NCBI GenBank assembly: GCA_025356665.1
Contig: JANXRV010000108.1
Coordinates: forward strand, 7,327-71,326
DNA: 64,000 nt
Reading direction: 5' to 3'
Origin: CAITSH01 sp025356665
GTDB lineage: Bacteria; Pseudomonadota; Gammaproteobacteria; Burkholderiales; SG8-39
Shown: positions 22,533-30,837 of the stretch, one piece after another
How the letters are laid out: each line of letters opens with the position of its first letter
How positions within the stretch are numbered: the stretch's first letter is position 1
Translations under genes and position numbers: made by a program
Notes under the pieces: generated by a model
Database searches by the model: none
What the model saw: the letters and a program-made list of their open reading frames with translations, nothing else
What the model was told of the DNA's origin: nothing

Positions 22533-24343
22533 CGCATTGGATTTTTGTCGCGGGGTTGAGCCTGCTGCTGGCCGCCTGTGCCAATGAGCCCGCGCGCCCG
22601 GGGAAAGTCGATGCCGGCATCCTCGCAGAGGTCAACAAAGCCAGGATGCCGCCGCAGGCAGCGCCGCAACCCGAAGAAGTCAATCTTGCGCTGATGCCGC
22701 CCTTGCGCGCGGCCTTGCCGGCGAACCCGCGCCAAGCGCTGGAAGCCAAATTCGACCTGGTCGTCAACAACGGCTCGGCACGCGAGATTTTCATGTCGCT
22801 GGTTTCAGGTACGCGCTACAGCATGATTGTTCATCCGGAGGTCGCCGGATCGCTTTCGGTCAATCTGAAGGATGTGACCCTGCGCGAGGCGCTGGAGGCC
22901 ATACGGGAAGTCTATGGCTACGAATTCAAGATCGACGGTACGCGTGTCTATATCCAGCCGGCTGGTTTGCAGACGCGGGTATTCCAGGTTAACTACCTTA
23001 CCGGTGCGCGCCAGGGCCGCAGCGACATGCGTGTCACCTCGACGTCGTTGGCCAATGCCGGAGGTACAGGAACGACCACCACCACAGGTGCAACTGCAGG
23101 CGTTGCAGTTGGCGGTATTGCCGGGGCGGCGGGCCCCCCCTCATTGACGCCGGGTGCCGGAGGAGCACTGAGTGGCAGCAACGCCGCCAGCGAAGCGATT
23201 CGCTTGTCCACCGTAACCCTGACCGATTTGTGGCAGGAGATTGCTTTTTCGCTGCGCGCCATTGTGGGTATCACGACGGTAACCGGAAGTGCCGATGGAC
23301 GCAGCGTGATCATCAGCCCGCAATCGGGGGTCGTGGTAGTGCGCGCCCTGCCGCAGGAATTGCGTAACGTTGAAAATTACCTCAAGGCGATGCGTGTGTC
23401 GGTTGAGCGGCAAGTGATCATAGAGGCGAAAATTGTTGACGTGACCCTGAGCCAGTCTTATCAGTCCGGGGTGAACTGGGCGGCATTTCCGACTGGTGGT
23501 ATTACGGGTGGATTTACCAATACGCCGACTACAAGTCCTATTGGCCGTACCGGGGCGCTGTCTGACAGCAGTTTTAGTGGCAATTCGACGGCACGCCAGA
23601 TCGCCGCGGTTGGCGCGGGACTGGCCGCCGGCGTGAACCCGGCAGGCGCGTTTGGGCTTGCCTTCCAGACCAATAACTTTGCCGCAATTTTAAGCTTTCT
23701 TGAATCGCAGGGATCGGTGCAGGTGCTGTCTAGTCCGCGTATCGCAGCAACGAATAACCAGAAGGCCGTGCTTAAAATTGGTTCCGACGAGAGCGTCATT
23801 ATCAGCGTCACCCCAAGAATCGTCACGCCGGCCACGGCCACCAGTCCGCAGACAATTACGCCTGGAGCCCCTACGTTGGGGACGCTTTTTTCCGGTATAT
23901 CGCTCGATATCACGCCGCAGATCGACGATGCGGGCAATATAACGCTGCATATCCACCCGCTGATCAGCAATATTACGCAAAAGCTCCTGCAATTTGATGA
24001 TGGCGGGGGGCCGCGCAACATCCAGGTTGCGAGTGCCGCAATCAATGAATCTGACACCATTGTCCGCGCCCGCGACGGCAACATCGTCGTGCTGGGCGGG
24101 CTGATGAAAGTGGAGTTGCAGGATAATCGTGGTGGCGTGCCCGGCCTGTCTGATACGCCGGGTATTGGCAGTTTGTTCCGAAATACGGGTACGTCCACGG
24201 TCAAAAAAGAGTTGATCATCCTGATCAAATCGACGGTGATCAAAAGCGACGCCGACTGGCAGCAGGATATCCAGCAGGCAAGTGAGCGCCTGCAAGGCTA
24301 CGGTGCGAACCCGGCGCCGCAGGCCACCGACCAGGCAAAGTGA
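22529..24343 (+). CDS. mshL: MshL, outer-membrane secretin (lipoprotein)
   Basis: The 604-residue secretin forms the outer-membrane channel for the pilus. It has a lipoprotein signal (LLLAACANEP, Cys17). N domains include VNLKDVTLREALEAIREVYGY. A Gly/Thr-rich linker follows near residues 170-215, and then the secretin core: VERQVIIEAKIVDVTLSQSYQSGVNW, QGSVQVLSSPRIAATNNQKAVLKIG. The C-terminal signature is VPGLSDTPGIGSLFRNTGTS followed by KKELIILIKSTVI. Length is slightly above Vibrio MshL. It is coupled to mshK and mshM. Confidence 0.95.
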   Translation: MTHWIFVAGLSLLLAACANEPARPGKVDAGILAEVNKARMPPQAAPQPEEVNLALMPPLRAALPANPRQALEAKFDLVVNNGSAREIFMSLVSGTRYSMIVHPEVAGSLSVNLKDVTLREALEAIREVYGYEFKIDGTRVYIQPAGLQTRVFQVNYLTGARQGRSDMRVTSTSLANAGGTGTTTTTGATAGVAVGGIAGAAGPPSLTPGAGGALSGSNAASEAIRLSTVTLTDLWQEIAFSLRAIVGITTVTGSADGRSVIISPQSGVVVVRALPQELRNVENYLKAMRVSVERQVIIEAKIVDVTLSQSYQSGVNWAAFPTGGITGGFTNTPTTSPIGRTGALSDSSFSGNSTARQIAAVGAGLAAGVNPAGAFGLAFQTNNFAAILSFLESQGSVQVLSSPRIAATNNQKAVLKIGSDESVIISVTPRIVTPATATSPQTITPGAPTLGTLFSGISLDITPQIDDAGNITLHIHPLISNITQKLLQFDDGGGPRNIQVASAAINESDTIVRARDGNIVVLGGLMKVELQDNRGGVPGLSDTPGIGSLFRNTGTSTVKKELIILIKSTVIKSDADWQQDIQQASERLQGYGANPAPQATDQAK

Positions 24344-25230
24344 TTTACCTTTCCCATTTTGGCCTGCGCGAGCCGCCATTCGGCATAACGCCTGACACAA
24401 GTTTTTATTACGCTTGTGCGAGCCTCCAGCAGGCCTTGAACACACTGGTCGTGGCGGTGGCGAACGGCGAGGGTTTTATAAAAATCACCGGCGAGGTGGG
24501 CACCGGCAAGACGCTGCTGTGCCGCAAGTTCCTCGCTTCGCTGGATGACAACTGGGCGTCCGCGTATATACCCAATCCGGATCTCGAACCCAATACGCTG
24601 CTGCTCGCGCTGGCCGAAGAACTCGGACTGAAAATCGAGGGTGCGCTCGACCAGCACCACCTGCTCAAGGCGCTCAACCTGGGCTTGCTCGATTTCGCCA
24701 GGCGCAAAAAACGCGTCGTGGTCTGCCTGGACGAGGCACAGGCCATGCCGCTCGAGTCGCTCGAGACCCTGCGTTTGCTGACCAATCTTGAAACTGAAAA
24801 AAGAAAGTTGGTGCAGGTGATCCTGTTCGGGCAGCCGGAACTTGACGAACGCTTGGCGGAGAATTCCGTGCGCCAGTTGCGCCAGCGCATAACTTTTCAG
24901 CATCACATGGGCACGCTGACGCGCCGCGAAACCGACCACTACATGGCCTACCGTTTGTCGGTCGCCGGGTATAGCGGCGATGCGGTATTTTCGCGCGCCG
25001 CGGTGGGGGTGATCCACCGGGCGAGCCGGGGCGTGCCGCGTTTGGTGAATATCCTCGCCAACAAGGCGCTGATGGTTGCGTACGGGGAGGGCAGGCGCCG
25101 CGTCGGCTGGCAGCAGGCGCGCGCCGCGGTTGCCGATACGCCGGCCTCATACGGCTTGCGCCGCGCCTGGGCTTGGTTCGCCCTGGCCTGCATTGCCGGC
25201 AGTGGATTGGGCTGGATGCTGCTGCGATGA
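24340..25230 (+). CDS. mshM: MshM, ExeA-like AAA ATPase
   Basis: The 296-residue protein starts at GTG (24340), overlapping mshL by 4 nt. It begins with the family pattern YLSHFGLREPPFGITPDTSF and has Walker A GEVGTGKT and Walker B VVVCLDEAQ. A single C-terminal membrane helix is present (AWFALACIAGSGLGWMLL). ExeA/GspA-type ATPases help insert secretins by remodelling peptidoglycan; MshM is thought to do this for MshL, though it lacks a visible peptidoglycan-binding domain. Confidence 0.92.
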   Translation: MIYLSHFGLREPPFGITPDTSFYYACASLQQALNTLVVAVANGEGFIKITGEVGTGKTLLCRKFLASLDDNWASAYIPNPDLEPNTLLLALAEELGLKIEGALDQHHLLKALNLGLLDFARRKKRVVVCLDEAQAMPLESLETLRLLTNLETEKRKLVQVILFGQPELDERLAENSVRQLRQRITFQHHMGTLTRRETDHYMAYRLSVAGYSGDAVFSRAAVGVIHRASRGVPRLVNILANKALMVAYGEGRRRVGWQQARAAVADTPASYGLRRAWAWFALACIAGSGLGWMLLR

Positions 25231-26501
25231 GCCTGATCAATAAAATGCTGCAAGAGCTGGACAAGCGCCATGCCGTTGACGAGGCGGGTAAGCCCGGGGC
25301 GCCGGCCAACGTGAAGGCGCTCGTGCAACAATTGCGGCCGGTCAAGGCGAAGCGTGATTTTGGCGAGGCATTCTGGCGTGCGATGGCCGCATTGATGATA
25401 GGAGCGCTTGGCTGGATTGCCTGGTTGTTATGGCAGATCGCACCCACCTCCGTGGTGACCGATCTTGCTTTTCAGGTCAAGGGCGCCGTAGCTGTACCGC
25501 CATCGGTAACGATGGTAAATACGACGGTGGCATCCGCGGAAGCGCCTCCCGCGCCCTCTGAGGCCGCCATTGCAAGCGCCCCTTCGGGGCTTGCACCTGC
25601 GCTTGCGGAAAAGCCGGCAGAGTTGCCGTCCGCGCCGGCTGTCGTGCCGACCGAAAAAGCAGTGGAGCCGGTGAAGATCGACATGCTCAGGCTGGCGACG
25701 GAAATCACCACGCCAATACCTGCTCTAACCCGGCGTGCTAGCCCCCCTGCTTCAAAGGTGGAGCAAAAAAGCAGAGACACTTCTTCGCCTGACGCGAAGA
25801 ACGTGGCGGGAGCGGCCGCTGCTGCCACGCCGCACACGGCATCGCCGATGCTGGTCAAGCCGGAGGTGAGTCCCGCTCCGACCAAGGCGCCGGCAGGCGA
25901 CGGAAAAATTGAAAAACGTAGCAACGCCAGCAACCGGGAGCGCGCCGACGCCGAATTCCGGCGCGCCACCGCGTTCATCAATCAGGGGCGGATCGCCGAG
26001 GCGATGGAGTCGCTCAATTCAAGCCTGTCGCTTGATCCGGCCTACGAGGTTGCACGCCAGACGGCGGTGGGTTTGCAACTTGAAAACCGGCGTGTTGATG
26101 ATGCGCAACACCTGTTGCAGGACGGACTTGCGATCAACCCTTCGCAGACCGGCTTTGCCATGTTGTTGGCACGCATCCAGGTCGAGCGCGGGGATCTGAA
26201 CGGAGGACTGGCCACGCTGCAAAAACATGGCGCGACAGCTGATAATAACGCCGACTACCTGGCGTTTTCCGCGGCGATTCTGCAACGGCTTGCGCGTCAC
26301 AAGGAGGCCGCCGACATTTATCAAGGGGTATTGCGGTTGCAACCGGCTAGCGGTGTGTGGTGGATGGGGCTTGGTATCTCGCTGCAAGCACTCAAACAGC
26401 CGGTGGAGGCAGCAGAGGCATTCCGCCGCGCCCGCAGCGCAGGGACTTTGTCGCCGGAGTTGTTGGCGTTTGTAGAGCAGCGAATCAAGCAACTGCAGTA
26501 A
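25227..26501 (+). CDS. mshN: MshN, membrane-anchored TPR protein
   Basis: The 424-residue protein starts MSLINKMLQELDKRHA, characteristic of MshN. It has a membrane helix at about residues 54-76 (ALMIGALGWIAWLLW), a long Pro/Ala-rich periplasmic linker and C-terminal TPR repeats (e.g. RIAEAMESLNSSLSLDPAYE, then RVDDAQHLLQDGLAINPSQT). It probably stabilises the secretin or its interactions. The start is set by family identity and ATGA overlap with mshM; the frame upstream to 25173 lies in mshM. It ends the operon. Confidence 0.92.
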   Translation: MSLINKMLQELDKRHAVDEAGKPGAPANVKALVQQLRPVKAKRDFGEAFWRAMAALMIGALGWIAWLLWQIAPTSVVTDLAFQVKGAVAVPPSVTMVNTTVASAEAPPAPSEAAIASAPSGLAPALAEKPAELPSAPAVVPTEKAVEPVKIDMLRLATEITTPIPALTRRASPPASKVEQKSRDTSSPDAKNVAGAAAAATPHTASPMLVKPEVSPAPTKAPAGDGKIEKRSNASNRERADAEFRRATAFINQGRIAEAMESLNSSLSLDPAYEVARQTAVGLQLENRRVDDAQHLLQDGLAINPSQTGFAMLLARIQVERGDLNGGLATLQKHGATADNNADYLAFSAAILQRLARHKEAADIYQGVLRLQPASGVWWMGLGISLQALKQPVEAAEAFRRARSAGTLSPELLAFVEQRIKQLQ

Positions 26502-26793
26502 AGGGTCGACCAGGCCTTCGCCTGCTGCGTTGCCAGATGCCCCTGTCGGAACCTGCATTAGCAGACCAAGCGGCTTAGTAACGAACTGGTGGCGCCGGGC
26601 CGGGGGTCGATCATGCTGCCGCAACGGCCCGAAACGTATTGGCGTACCTTGCATGCCATCAGGTCGTCATCCGTGCGAGATTCAGTTCATAGGGGTATTG
26701 CCGATGACGACCAACGGCAAGGCGCAACGGCGGGTACTCAGATTGCGTGAACTGGTGTGCAAAAAGTTTGACTGATCACATAAAGGATAGCGG

Positions 26794-27048
26794 ATGAACC
26801 TTGATTCTGTCGTCGGTTTGCTGGCCGGACTGTTCACGACAATCGCCTTCGTGCCGCAGGTATTGCAGGTTTGGAAATCGCGTTCTGCGCGAGATATTTC
26901 CCTGCCGATGTACCTGATTTTTACCGCCGGTGTGGCGCTGTGGCTCGGCTATGGTCTTTTGACCGGAACGATGCCTGTGATCGTGGCCAATGCGGTGACC
27001 TTGGTGCTGGCGGGTGCCGTGCTGGCGATGAAACTCCGCTTTGGATGA
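26794..27048 (+). CDS. SemiSWEET / PQ-loop sugar transporter
   Basis: The 84-residue protein has three hydrophobic helices. The PQ motif is in TIAFVPQVLQVWKSRSARDI, and SLPMYLIFTAGVALWLGYG forms the second helix. This is the half-SWEET architecture that dimerises to move sugars across the inner membrane; the actual substrate is unknown. An AAAGGATAG stretch serves as ribosome-binding site. The 292-nt gap upstream has no supported gene; a 23-codon frame at 26704-26775 is not convincing. Confidence 0.9.
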   Translation: MNLDSVVGLLAGLFTTIAFVPQVLQVWKSRSARDISLPMYLIFTAGVALWLGYGLLTGTMPVIVANAVTLVLAGAVLAMKLRFG

Positions 27049-27171
27049 TTGAAATCTTTTGGTTTTTTTCGGTGCGTGTTTTCTTTCATGCCTGCCCTGT
27101 ATTTTGCGGCGCCGTTTGTAATGTAGCGAGTCGTCGCCTCTACGCCATTTCGAATAAGCTGATAGCTCCCG

Positions 27172-27855
27172 ATGAATAACTTCCAGCTCACTGCAGTTGC
27201 CGGCGGCCTCGTCAATGCCCTGCTAATGCTGCTTTTTCCACCCTACGATCGTATTACGGTCGGACGCATTGAGCCCGCGTTTGATGCCTATTATTTTGTG
27301 TTGCAATCGCCGCCGGGGCAGAGTGTCAACGTGGGTCTGCTTGTTGTGCAATTGCTGGCAGTTTTTGTCGGGCTTGTTCTTGCACTGATATTTTTGCGCG
27401 GAAGTGGCGGTGACCCGGTGCGTCCGCCGCGTAACCCGCAGCAGGTGTTGCTGTCACTGGCAGCGGCGGCGTTCATCATCATCATGCTGTTTCCGCCATT
27501 TGAAACCATGCCGGCGTCGCGCATGGGAGCGGCCAGTTTTCATGGTTTTGATATTGCTTTTGGCGGCGGCGGTGAGCGCGGCATCTTTGCGCCGATGTTG
27601 TTTCTTGAGTTACTCTTGTTAGCGGCAAATGTAGCGGTGTGCTGGTTGATTTTTGGCATTCTGGATGGGCGGACTGCTGCGGCAGGCGTTGTGGCAGGTG
27701 CGTTGACAGGCGACAAGGCGGTGCAAAACGTCGTGCCGCGCCCGCGCAGTGCCGAAAACGCCTATGGCCGAAGCGGGGTCGAACGCCGGGGTGGCCGGGA
27801 TCCGGCCTACCAGGGGCCGGATCGGCGCCGGGGCGGGGATCGCCGCTTGAAATGA
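27172..27855 (+). CDS. hypothetical four-helix membrane protein
   Basis: The 227-residue product has hydrophobic helices near residues 5-23, 57-79, 88-106 and 141-166. A basic C-terminal tail is rich in Arg/Gly/Asp with a repeated motif (GVERRGGRDP, GPDRRRGGDRR). The tail is probably cytosolic and could bind nucleic acid or anionic lipid. The segments LLFPPYDR and MLFPPFETMP, placed after helices 1 and 3, look like a duplicated half (two-helix repeat). I do not recognise the family. The neighbours (SemiSWEET, maiA) do not suggest a role. Confidence 0.75.
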   Translation: MNNFQLTAVAGGLVNALLMLLFPPYDRITVGRIEPAFDAYYFVLQSPPGQSVNVGLLVVQLLAVFVGLVLALIFLRGSGGDPVRPPRNPQQVLLSLAAAAFIIIMLFPPFETMPASRMGAASFHGFDIAFGGGGERGIFAPMLFLELLLLAANVAVCWLIFGILDGRTAAAGVVAGALTGDKAVQNVVPRPRSAENAYGRSGVERRGGRDPAYQGPDRRRGGDRRLK

Positions 27856-27963
27856 GCGTGTGTTTTTCGCTGCGCTTAAAGCCCCGAAAATGATCGCGTG
27901 GGCAAGGCTGTCTCGCCCCGTGGTTTCGTTATATGCTCTGCTGCAAAATCATTCGGGCATGCC

Positions 27964-28605
27964 ATGAAACTCTATACATTCTTTCGTTCCTCCGCCTCGT
28001 TCCGGGTGAGGATCGCTCTTAACCACAAGGGTATCGCTTACGACCCCGCGCTGGTCAGTCTGCCCAAGGCGGAGCATCTTGGCGGCGCGTTCAAGGCGGT
28101 CAGCGCGCAGGGCCTTGTTCCGGTACTCGATGACGGCAAGCATGTTTTGACGCAATCCCTGGCCATCATGGAGTACCTCGATGAGGTGTATCCGGGGCCC
28201 AAGTTGTTGCCGCCCGATCCGTTTGAGCGTGCCTACGTTCGCGCCATGTCGCAGATCATCGCCTGCGAAATCCATCCCCTCAATAATCTGCGCGTGCTAA
28301 AGCACGTGCGCAAGACCTATGGCCTGGATGAAGAGGGTGTGAACACCTGGTATCGGCACTGGATCGCCGAAGGTTTTGGCATGATGGAGGCCCATGTCGT
28401 TGCCAACGGACTGTCCGGGCGTTATTGTCTGCGTGATGAGCTGACGATGGCCGATTGCTGCGTCGTTCCCCAGGTTTTCAACGCGCAGCGCTTTGAATGC
28501 GATCTAAGCGCGTATCCGAGAGTAATGGCGATTCATGAGGCTTGCATGAGCCTGCCAGCGGTTCTGGCGGCGCTGCCCTCTGCGCAGCCGGACGCCACCC
28601 CCTGA
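27964..28605 (+). CDS. maiA: maleylacetoacetate isomerase (zeta-class GST)
   Basis: The 213-residue protein has the zeta-GST active-site motif at its N terminus (LYTFFRSSASFRVRIALNHKG). TQSLAIMEYLDEVYP is the glutathione-binding region, and an all-helical C-terminal domain follows. Maleylacetoacetate isomerase converts maleylacetoacetate to fumarylacetoacetate in tyrosine breakdown, and maleylpyruvate isomerases look alike. No fumarylacetoacetase or homogentisate dioxygenase is nearby, so the pathway is open. The start at 27964 is chosen because the signature begins there. Confidence 0.9.
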   Translation: MKLYTFFRSSASFRVRIALNHKGIAYDPALVSLPKAEHLGGAFKAVSAQGLVPVLDDGKHVLTQSLAIMEYLDEVYPGPKLLPPDPFERAYVRAMSQIIACEIHPLNNLRVLKHVRKTYGLDEEGVNTWYRHWIAEGFGMMEAHVVANGLSGRYCLRDELTMADCCVVPQVFNAQRFECDLSAYPRVMAIHEACMSLPAVLAALPSAQPDATP

Positions 28606-28708
28606 GCAAGGGTTATTGTTGGGCGCAGCCCGTTTGCGATGCGAGGGAGTTGGAAGCCCACTTGAGGTAAGCCCTGTATTCGATAATGTTCTTTGGCGAT
28701 GCGCTTAA

Positions 28709-28888
28709 CTCCCGGCGCAGGCCGGGACGCCTTTGCATGTGCTAAAGGAGTTGGGCGGCTGGGAGTGCGTGGAGATGGTGCGAGAGTACGCGCACCTATC
28801 AACCGAGCATCTGGCCGCGTATGTAGCCCGGTTGCCAGGCTGGAATTCGGTAGTGGAAAGGCCTGTTGCAGAAATTGCTACGATGTAG
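28709..28888 (+). pseudogene. C-terminal remnant of a tyrosine recombinase (integrase)
   Basis: Reading from 28718, the frame encodes QAGTPLHVLKELGGWECVEM, continuing VREYAHLSTEHLAAYVARL, and ends at TAG 28886-28888. This is the conserved C-terminal part of phage-type integrases: the LGG/W stretch and the catalytic Tyr in YAHL. An in-frame TAA at 28706 and the lack of any upstream Arg/His-X-X-Arg region show that the catalytic core is gone. It sits between maiA and a toxin-antitoxin pair, about 0.8 kb from tRNA-Arg, and marks a decayed insertion. The rest of the 28606-28956 gap holds a hairpin at 28711-28726 and no other gene. Confidence 0.75.
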
Positions 28889-28907
28889 CAGAAACGTGCA
28901 AATGCAG

Positions 28908-28921
28908 TGTCCAATTGGACA
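28908..28921. promoter_or_regulatory. palindromic operator of the toxin-antitoxin operon
   Basis: TGTCCAATTGGACA is a perfect 14-bp palindrome overlapping the -35 box of the promoter below. It is the probable binding site of the downstream HTH antitoxin (autorepression). Confidence 0.6.
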
Positions 28922-28944
28922 TAACTAAAAATAACCACTAGTAT
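28915..28944 (+). promoter_or_regulatory. promoter of the toxin-antitoxin operon
   Basis: TTGGAC and TAGTAT are spaced by 18 nt, 13 nt upstream of the toxin ATG. The -35 box lies inside the palindrome. Confidence 0.5.
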
Positions 28945-28956
28945 AACCGCTGTCCT

Positions 28957-29217
28957 ATGTCCTATGAAGTCCTGATCAAGCGGCAGGCGCAGAAAAAGCT
29001 GAAAAGTCTGCCCAAAGACGAGCGGCTCAGGCTGGCCGAGAAAATTGTCCAACTCGGGAATAATCCGGACGATCCGGCGCTTGATGCCAAACCGCTCGCT
29101 GGTGTGCCGTTGCATCGTTTGCGCGTAGGCGACTGGCGAATTATTTATGACCGTCAGGACGATGTTCAGATTATTGCGATTGAAAAGATCAAACCCCGTG
29201 GAGATGCCTACAAATGA
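28957..29217 (+). CDS. RelE/ParE-family toxin
   Basis: The 86-residue basic protein matches the RelE-type fold: SYEVLIKRQAQKKLKSLPKDERLRL, then GVPLHRLRVGDWRIIYDRQDD and the terminal KIKPRGDAYK. RelE toxins cleave mRNA at the ribosome; ParE toxins poison gyrase, and eye inspection favours RelE (HRLRVGDWRIIY). The gene precedes its antitoxin and overlaps it by 4 nt, which is the reverse of relBE order and like higBA. Confidence 0.92.
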   Translation: MSYEVLIKRQAQKKLKSLPKDERLRLAEKIVQLGNNPDDPALDAKPLAGVPLHRLRVGDWRIIYDRQDDVQIIAIEKIKPRGDAYK

Positions 29218-29549
29218 ACGCACCCTTGAGCCTTCAAATCATTAAATCCCTATCCGGCAAACCGGAGTTCGTATTGATTCCGGTGGCGGTCTATAACGCA
29301 TTGCGCGAACAGATCGAGGACGAACTGGCGGGGCGTGAAGCTGCGGCAGATAAAAGCGCAGACTATGTGCCGTTCGCGTTGGAGGATTACGTCGACAGCC
29401 CCATTGCGCTGGCGCGCATCAAAGCCAAGGTAACGCAAAAAGAACTGGCCAAGCGTCTGAGTGTTACGCAAGCCTACATCAGCAAGGTCGAGCATCAGGC
29501 CAAAGTGACGCCCAAGCTATTGGCGAAAGTGAAAGCGGCGCTCAAGTAG
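29214..29549 (+). CDS. XRE-type HTH antitoxin
   Basis: The 111-residue protein has an N-terminal segment (KPEFVLIPVAVYNALREQIE) resembling antitoxin toxin-binding regions. A C-terminal helix-turn-helix follows (ALARIKAKVTQKELAKRLSV, then TQAYISKVEHQ). It should neutralise the RelE-like toxin and repress the operon through the upstream palindrome. An acidic linker near residues 45-60 may be the flexible part. Confidence 0.92.
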   Translation: MNAPLSLQIIKSLSGKPEFVLIPVAVYNALREQIEDELAGREAAADKSADYVPFALEDYVDSPIALARIKAKVTQKELAKRLSVTQAYISKVEHQAKVTPKLLAKVKAALK

Positions 29550-29671
29550 CCGTGTCGGCCGCGCTTTAGCGAACCATCTGAATCCGAGTTGTGTACGGCC
29601 ATAGGCTGGAAACCCACGCCAGTCGGGGCTTTTCAGTCATCGGCAGATCGGAGCGGGAATGAAAAAATGGT

Positions 29672-29747
29672 TGGCGCCCCCGACACGAATCGAACGTGTG
29701 ACCCCCTTCTTAGGAGGAAGGTGCTCTATCCACTGAGCTACGGGGGC
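29672..29747 (-). tRNA. tRNA-Arg (anticodon CCU)
   Basis: On the minus strand the sequence folds as a cloverleaf. The acceptor GCCCCCG pairs with CGGGGGC, the D arm contains AGCTCAGTGGATAGAGC, and the anticodon loop CTCCTAA has anticodon CCT. The T arm contains GTTCGATTC, and CCA is encoded. The 76-nt length is normal. A T run follows the 3' end. It lies beside the integrase remnant and the toxin-antitoxin pair, so it may have been the attachment site of a lost element. Confidence 0.97.
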
Positions 29748-29810
29748 CCTGAGGCGAAAATCCGCCCTGGGTGTGGGGCCGGAACGACAACGTGCCTCGG
29801 GCGAGGCAGG

Positions 29811-29816
29811 ATTATA
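29811..29816 (-). promoter_or_regulatory. -10 box upstream of tRNA-Arg
   Basis: On the minus strand the perfect -10 hexamer TATAAT lies 64 nt upstream of the tRNA 5' end. No good -35 box is visible. The remaining sequence from 29748 to 29991 shows no other feature. Confidence 0.45.
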
Positions 29817-29991
29817 CGCTGGCAGCACGCTGCTGCATGGTGGCTGCCGCTTGAAGGGCCAGTGGAGGCCGTGAGCGTTGCCTGCGATTTCTCGCGTGTG
29901 CTTGTTATTCGGTATCGACCAGCTTGCCGCGTAGTGTTTATTGGATGATGCCTTACCGCACGCACGCGAAGACTTGGAGTAAACTGCTGGG

Positions 29992-30174
29992 ATGAATTCC
30001 GTTTCTGCTCTTAATGCTTCGGAAGTTCCCGACAGGGATATGTCGCGGGGCTTCAAACGCTTCCTGTGGGTATGTGGGGGGGCGCTGCTCGTGACTGCAT
30101 TGGTGGTCGGATTTCTGGCTTACCTCAGCCCTGCGCTGCTGATCGAGTTCGCCAGTCTTCGTCTTTGCGCTTGA
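29992..30174 (+). CDS. small single-helix membrane protein (hypothetical)
   Basis: A 60-residue frame has a basic segment (RGFKRFLWV) followed by a clear membrane helix (GGALLVTALVVGFLAYLSPALLI). Codon usage resembles the neighbours, and the frame ends 28 nt before the methyltransferase start. There is no recognisable family and no strong ribosome-binding site. It may be real or chance. Confidence 0.4.
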   Translation: MNSVSALNASEVPDRDMSRGFKRFLWVCGGALLVTALVVGFLAYLSPALLIEFASLRLCA

Positions 30175-30202
30175 CCCGGTTTTTTTCACGGTGGGGCGAC
30201 TG

Positions 30203-30754
30203 ATGGAGCAGGGCGCGCAAATGCCATCGGAATGGGTTTTGCGCTGGGCACATCTTATTTTGCCCGGGACACGGGTGCTTGACCTCGCCTGCGGGCAGGG
30301 GCGGCATGCGCGGCTGCTGGCCAGCCGTGGTGCTCTGGTGACGGCGCTGGATCGCGACGAAGCGGCGCTCAAAACTTTGGGAGAGGTTTTGGGCGTAAGT
30401 GTGCTCCTTGCAGACGTCGAGGCGGGACCATGGCCATTTGGTCCGGAGAGTTTTGACGCCATCATTGTTACCAACTATCTGCATCGTGCCTTGTTTCCCT
30501 TTTTGGCTGCGGCGCTGAGGCCGGGTGGAACTCTGATCTACGAAACCTTCATGTTGGGGAACGAACGCCACGGCAGACCGTCTAATAAGGAGTTTTTGCT
30601 GCGACCGGCCGAGTTATTGGGTGCTTGGGGCGATACGCTTCAAGTGCTTGCTTTCGAAGAAGGTTTTATTACCAAGCCGAAAGCTGCGGTAGTGCAGCGC
30701 GCATGCCTTGCCAAACTGATGGTGGGTGAGGTCGTTCCCTTGCCGCAACGGTAA
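30203..30754 (+). CDS. class I SAM-dependent methyltransferase
   Basis: The 183-residue protein has the SAM-binding motif VLDLACGQGRHARLLASRGA (motif I), an acidic residue in VTALDRDEAAL, and DAIIVTNYLHRALFPFLAAA (motif IV). RPGGTLIYETFMLGNERHGR follows. The pattern resembles TehB-like or related small methyltransferases found next to dapA in betaproteobacteria. The substrate is unknown. ATG at 30203 has GTGGGG upstream and is preferred to GTG at 30191. Confidence 0.88.
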   Translation: MEQGAQMPSEWVLRWAHLILPGTRVLDLACGQGRHARLLASRGALVTALDRDEAALKTLGEVLGVSVLLADVEAGPWPFGPESFDAIIVTNYLHRALFPFLAAALRPGGTLIYETFMLGNERHGRPSNKEFLLRPAELLGAWGDTLQVLAFEEGFITKPKAAVVQRACLAKLMVGEVVPLPQR

Positions 30755-30837
30755 CAGGGTGTAAGGGCTATCCCGGGCGGCGGTGGATTCGGATAAAATG
30801 GAGCGTTCAAAATCAACAGTCTGCGACACACACATCT

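Noticed and set aside
26704..26775. A 23-codon frame before the SemiSWEET gene
   Set aside because: It has no clear ribosome-binding site and no recognisable sequence, and its length is compatible with chance.
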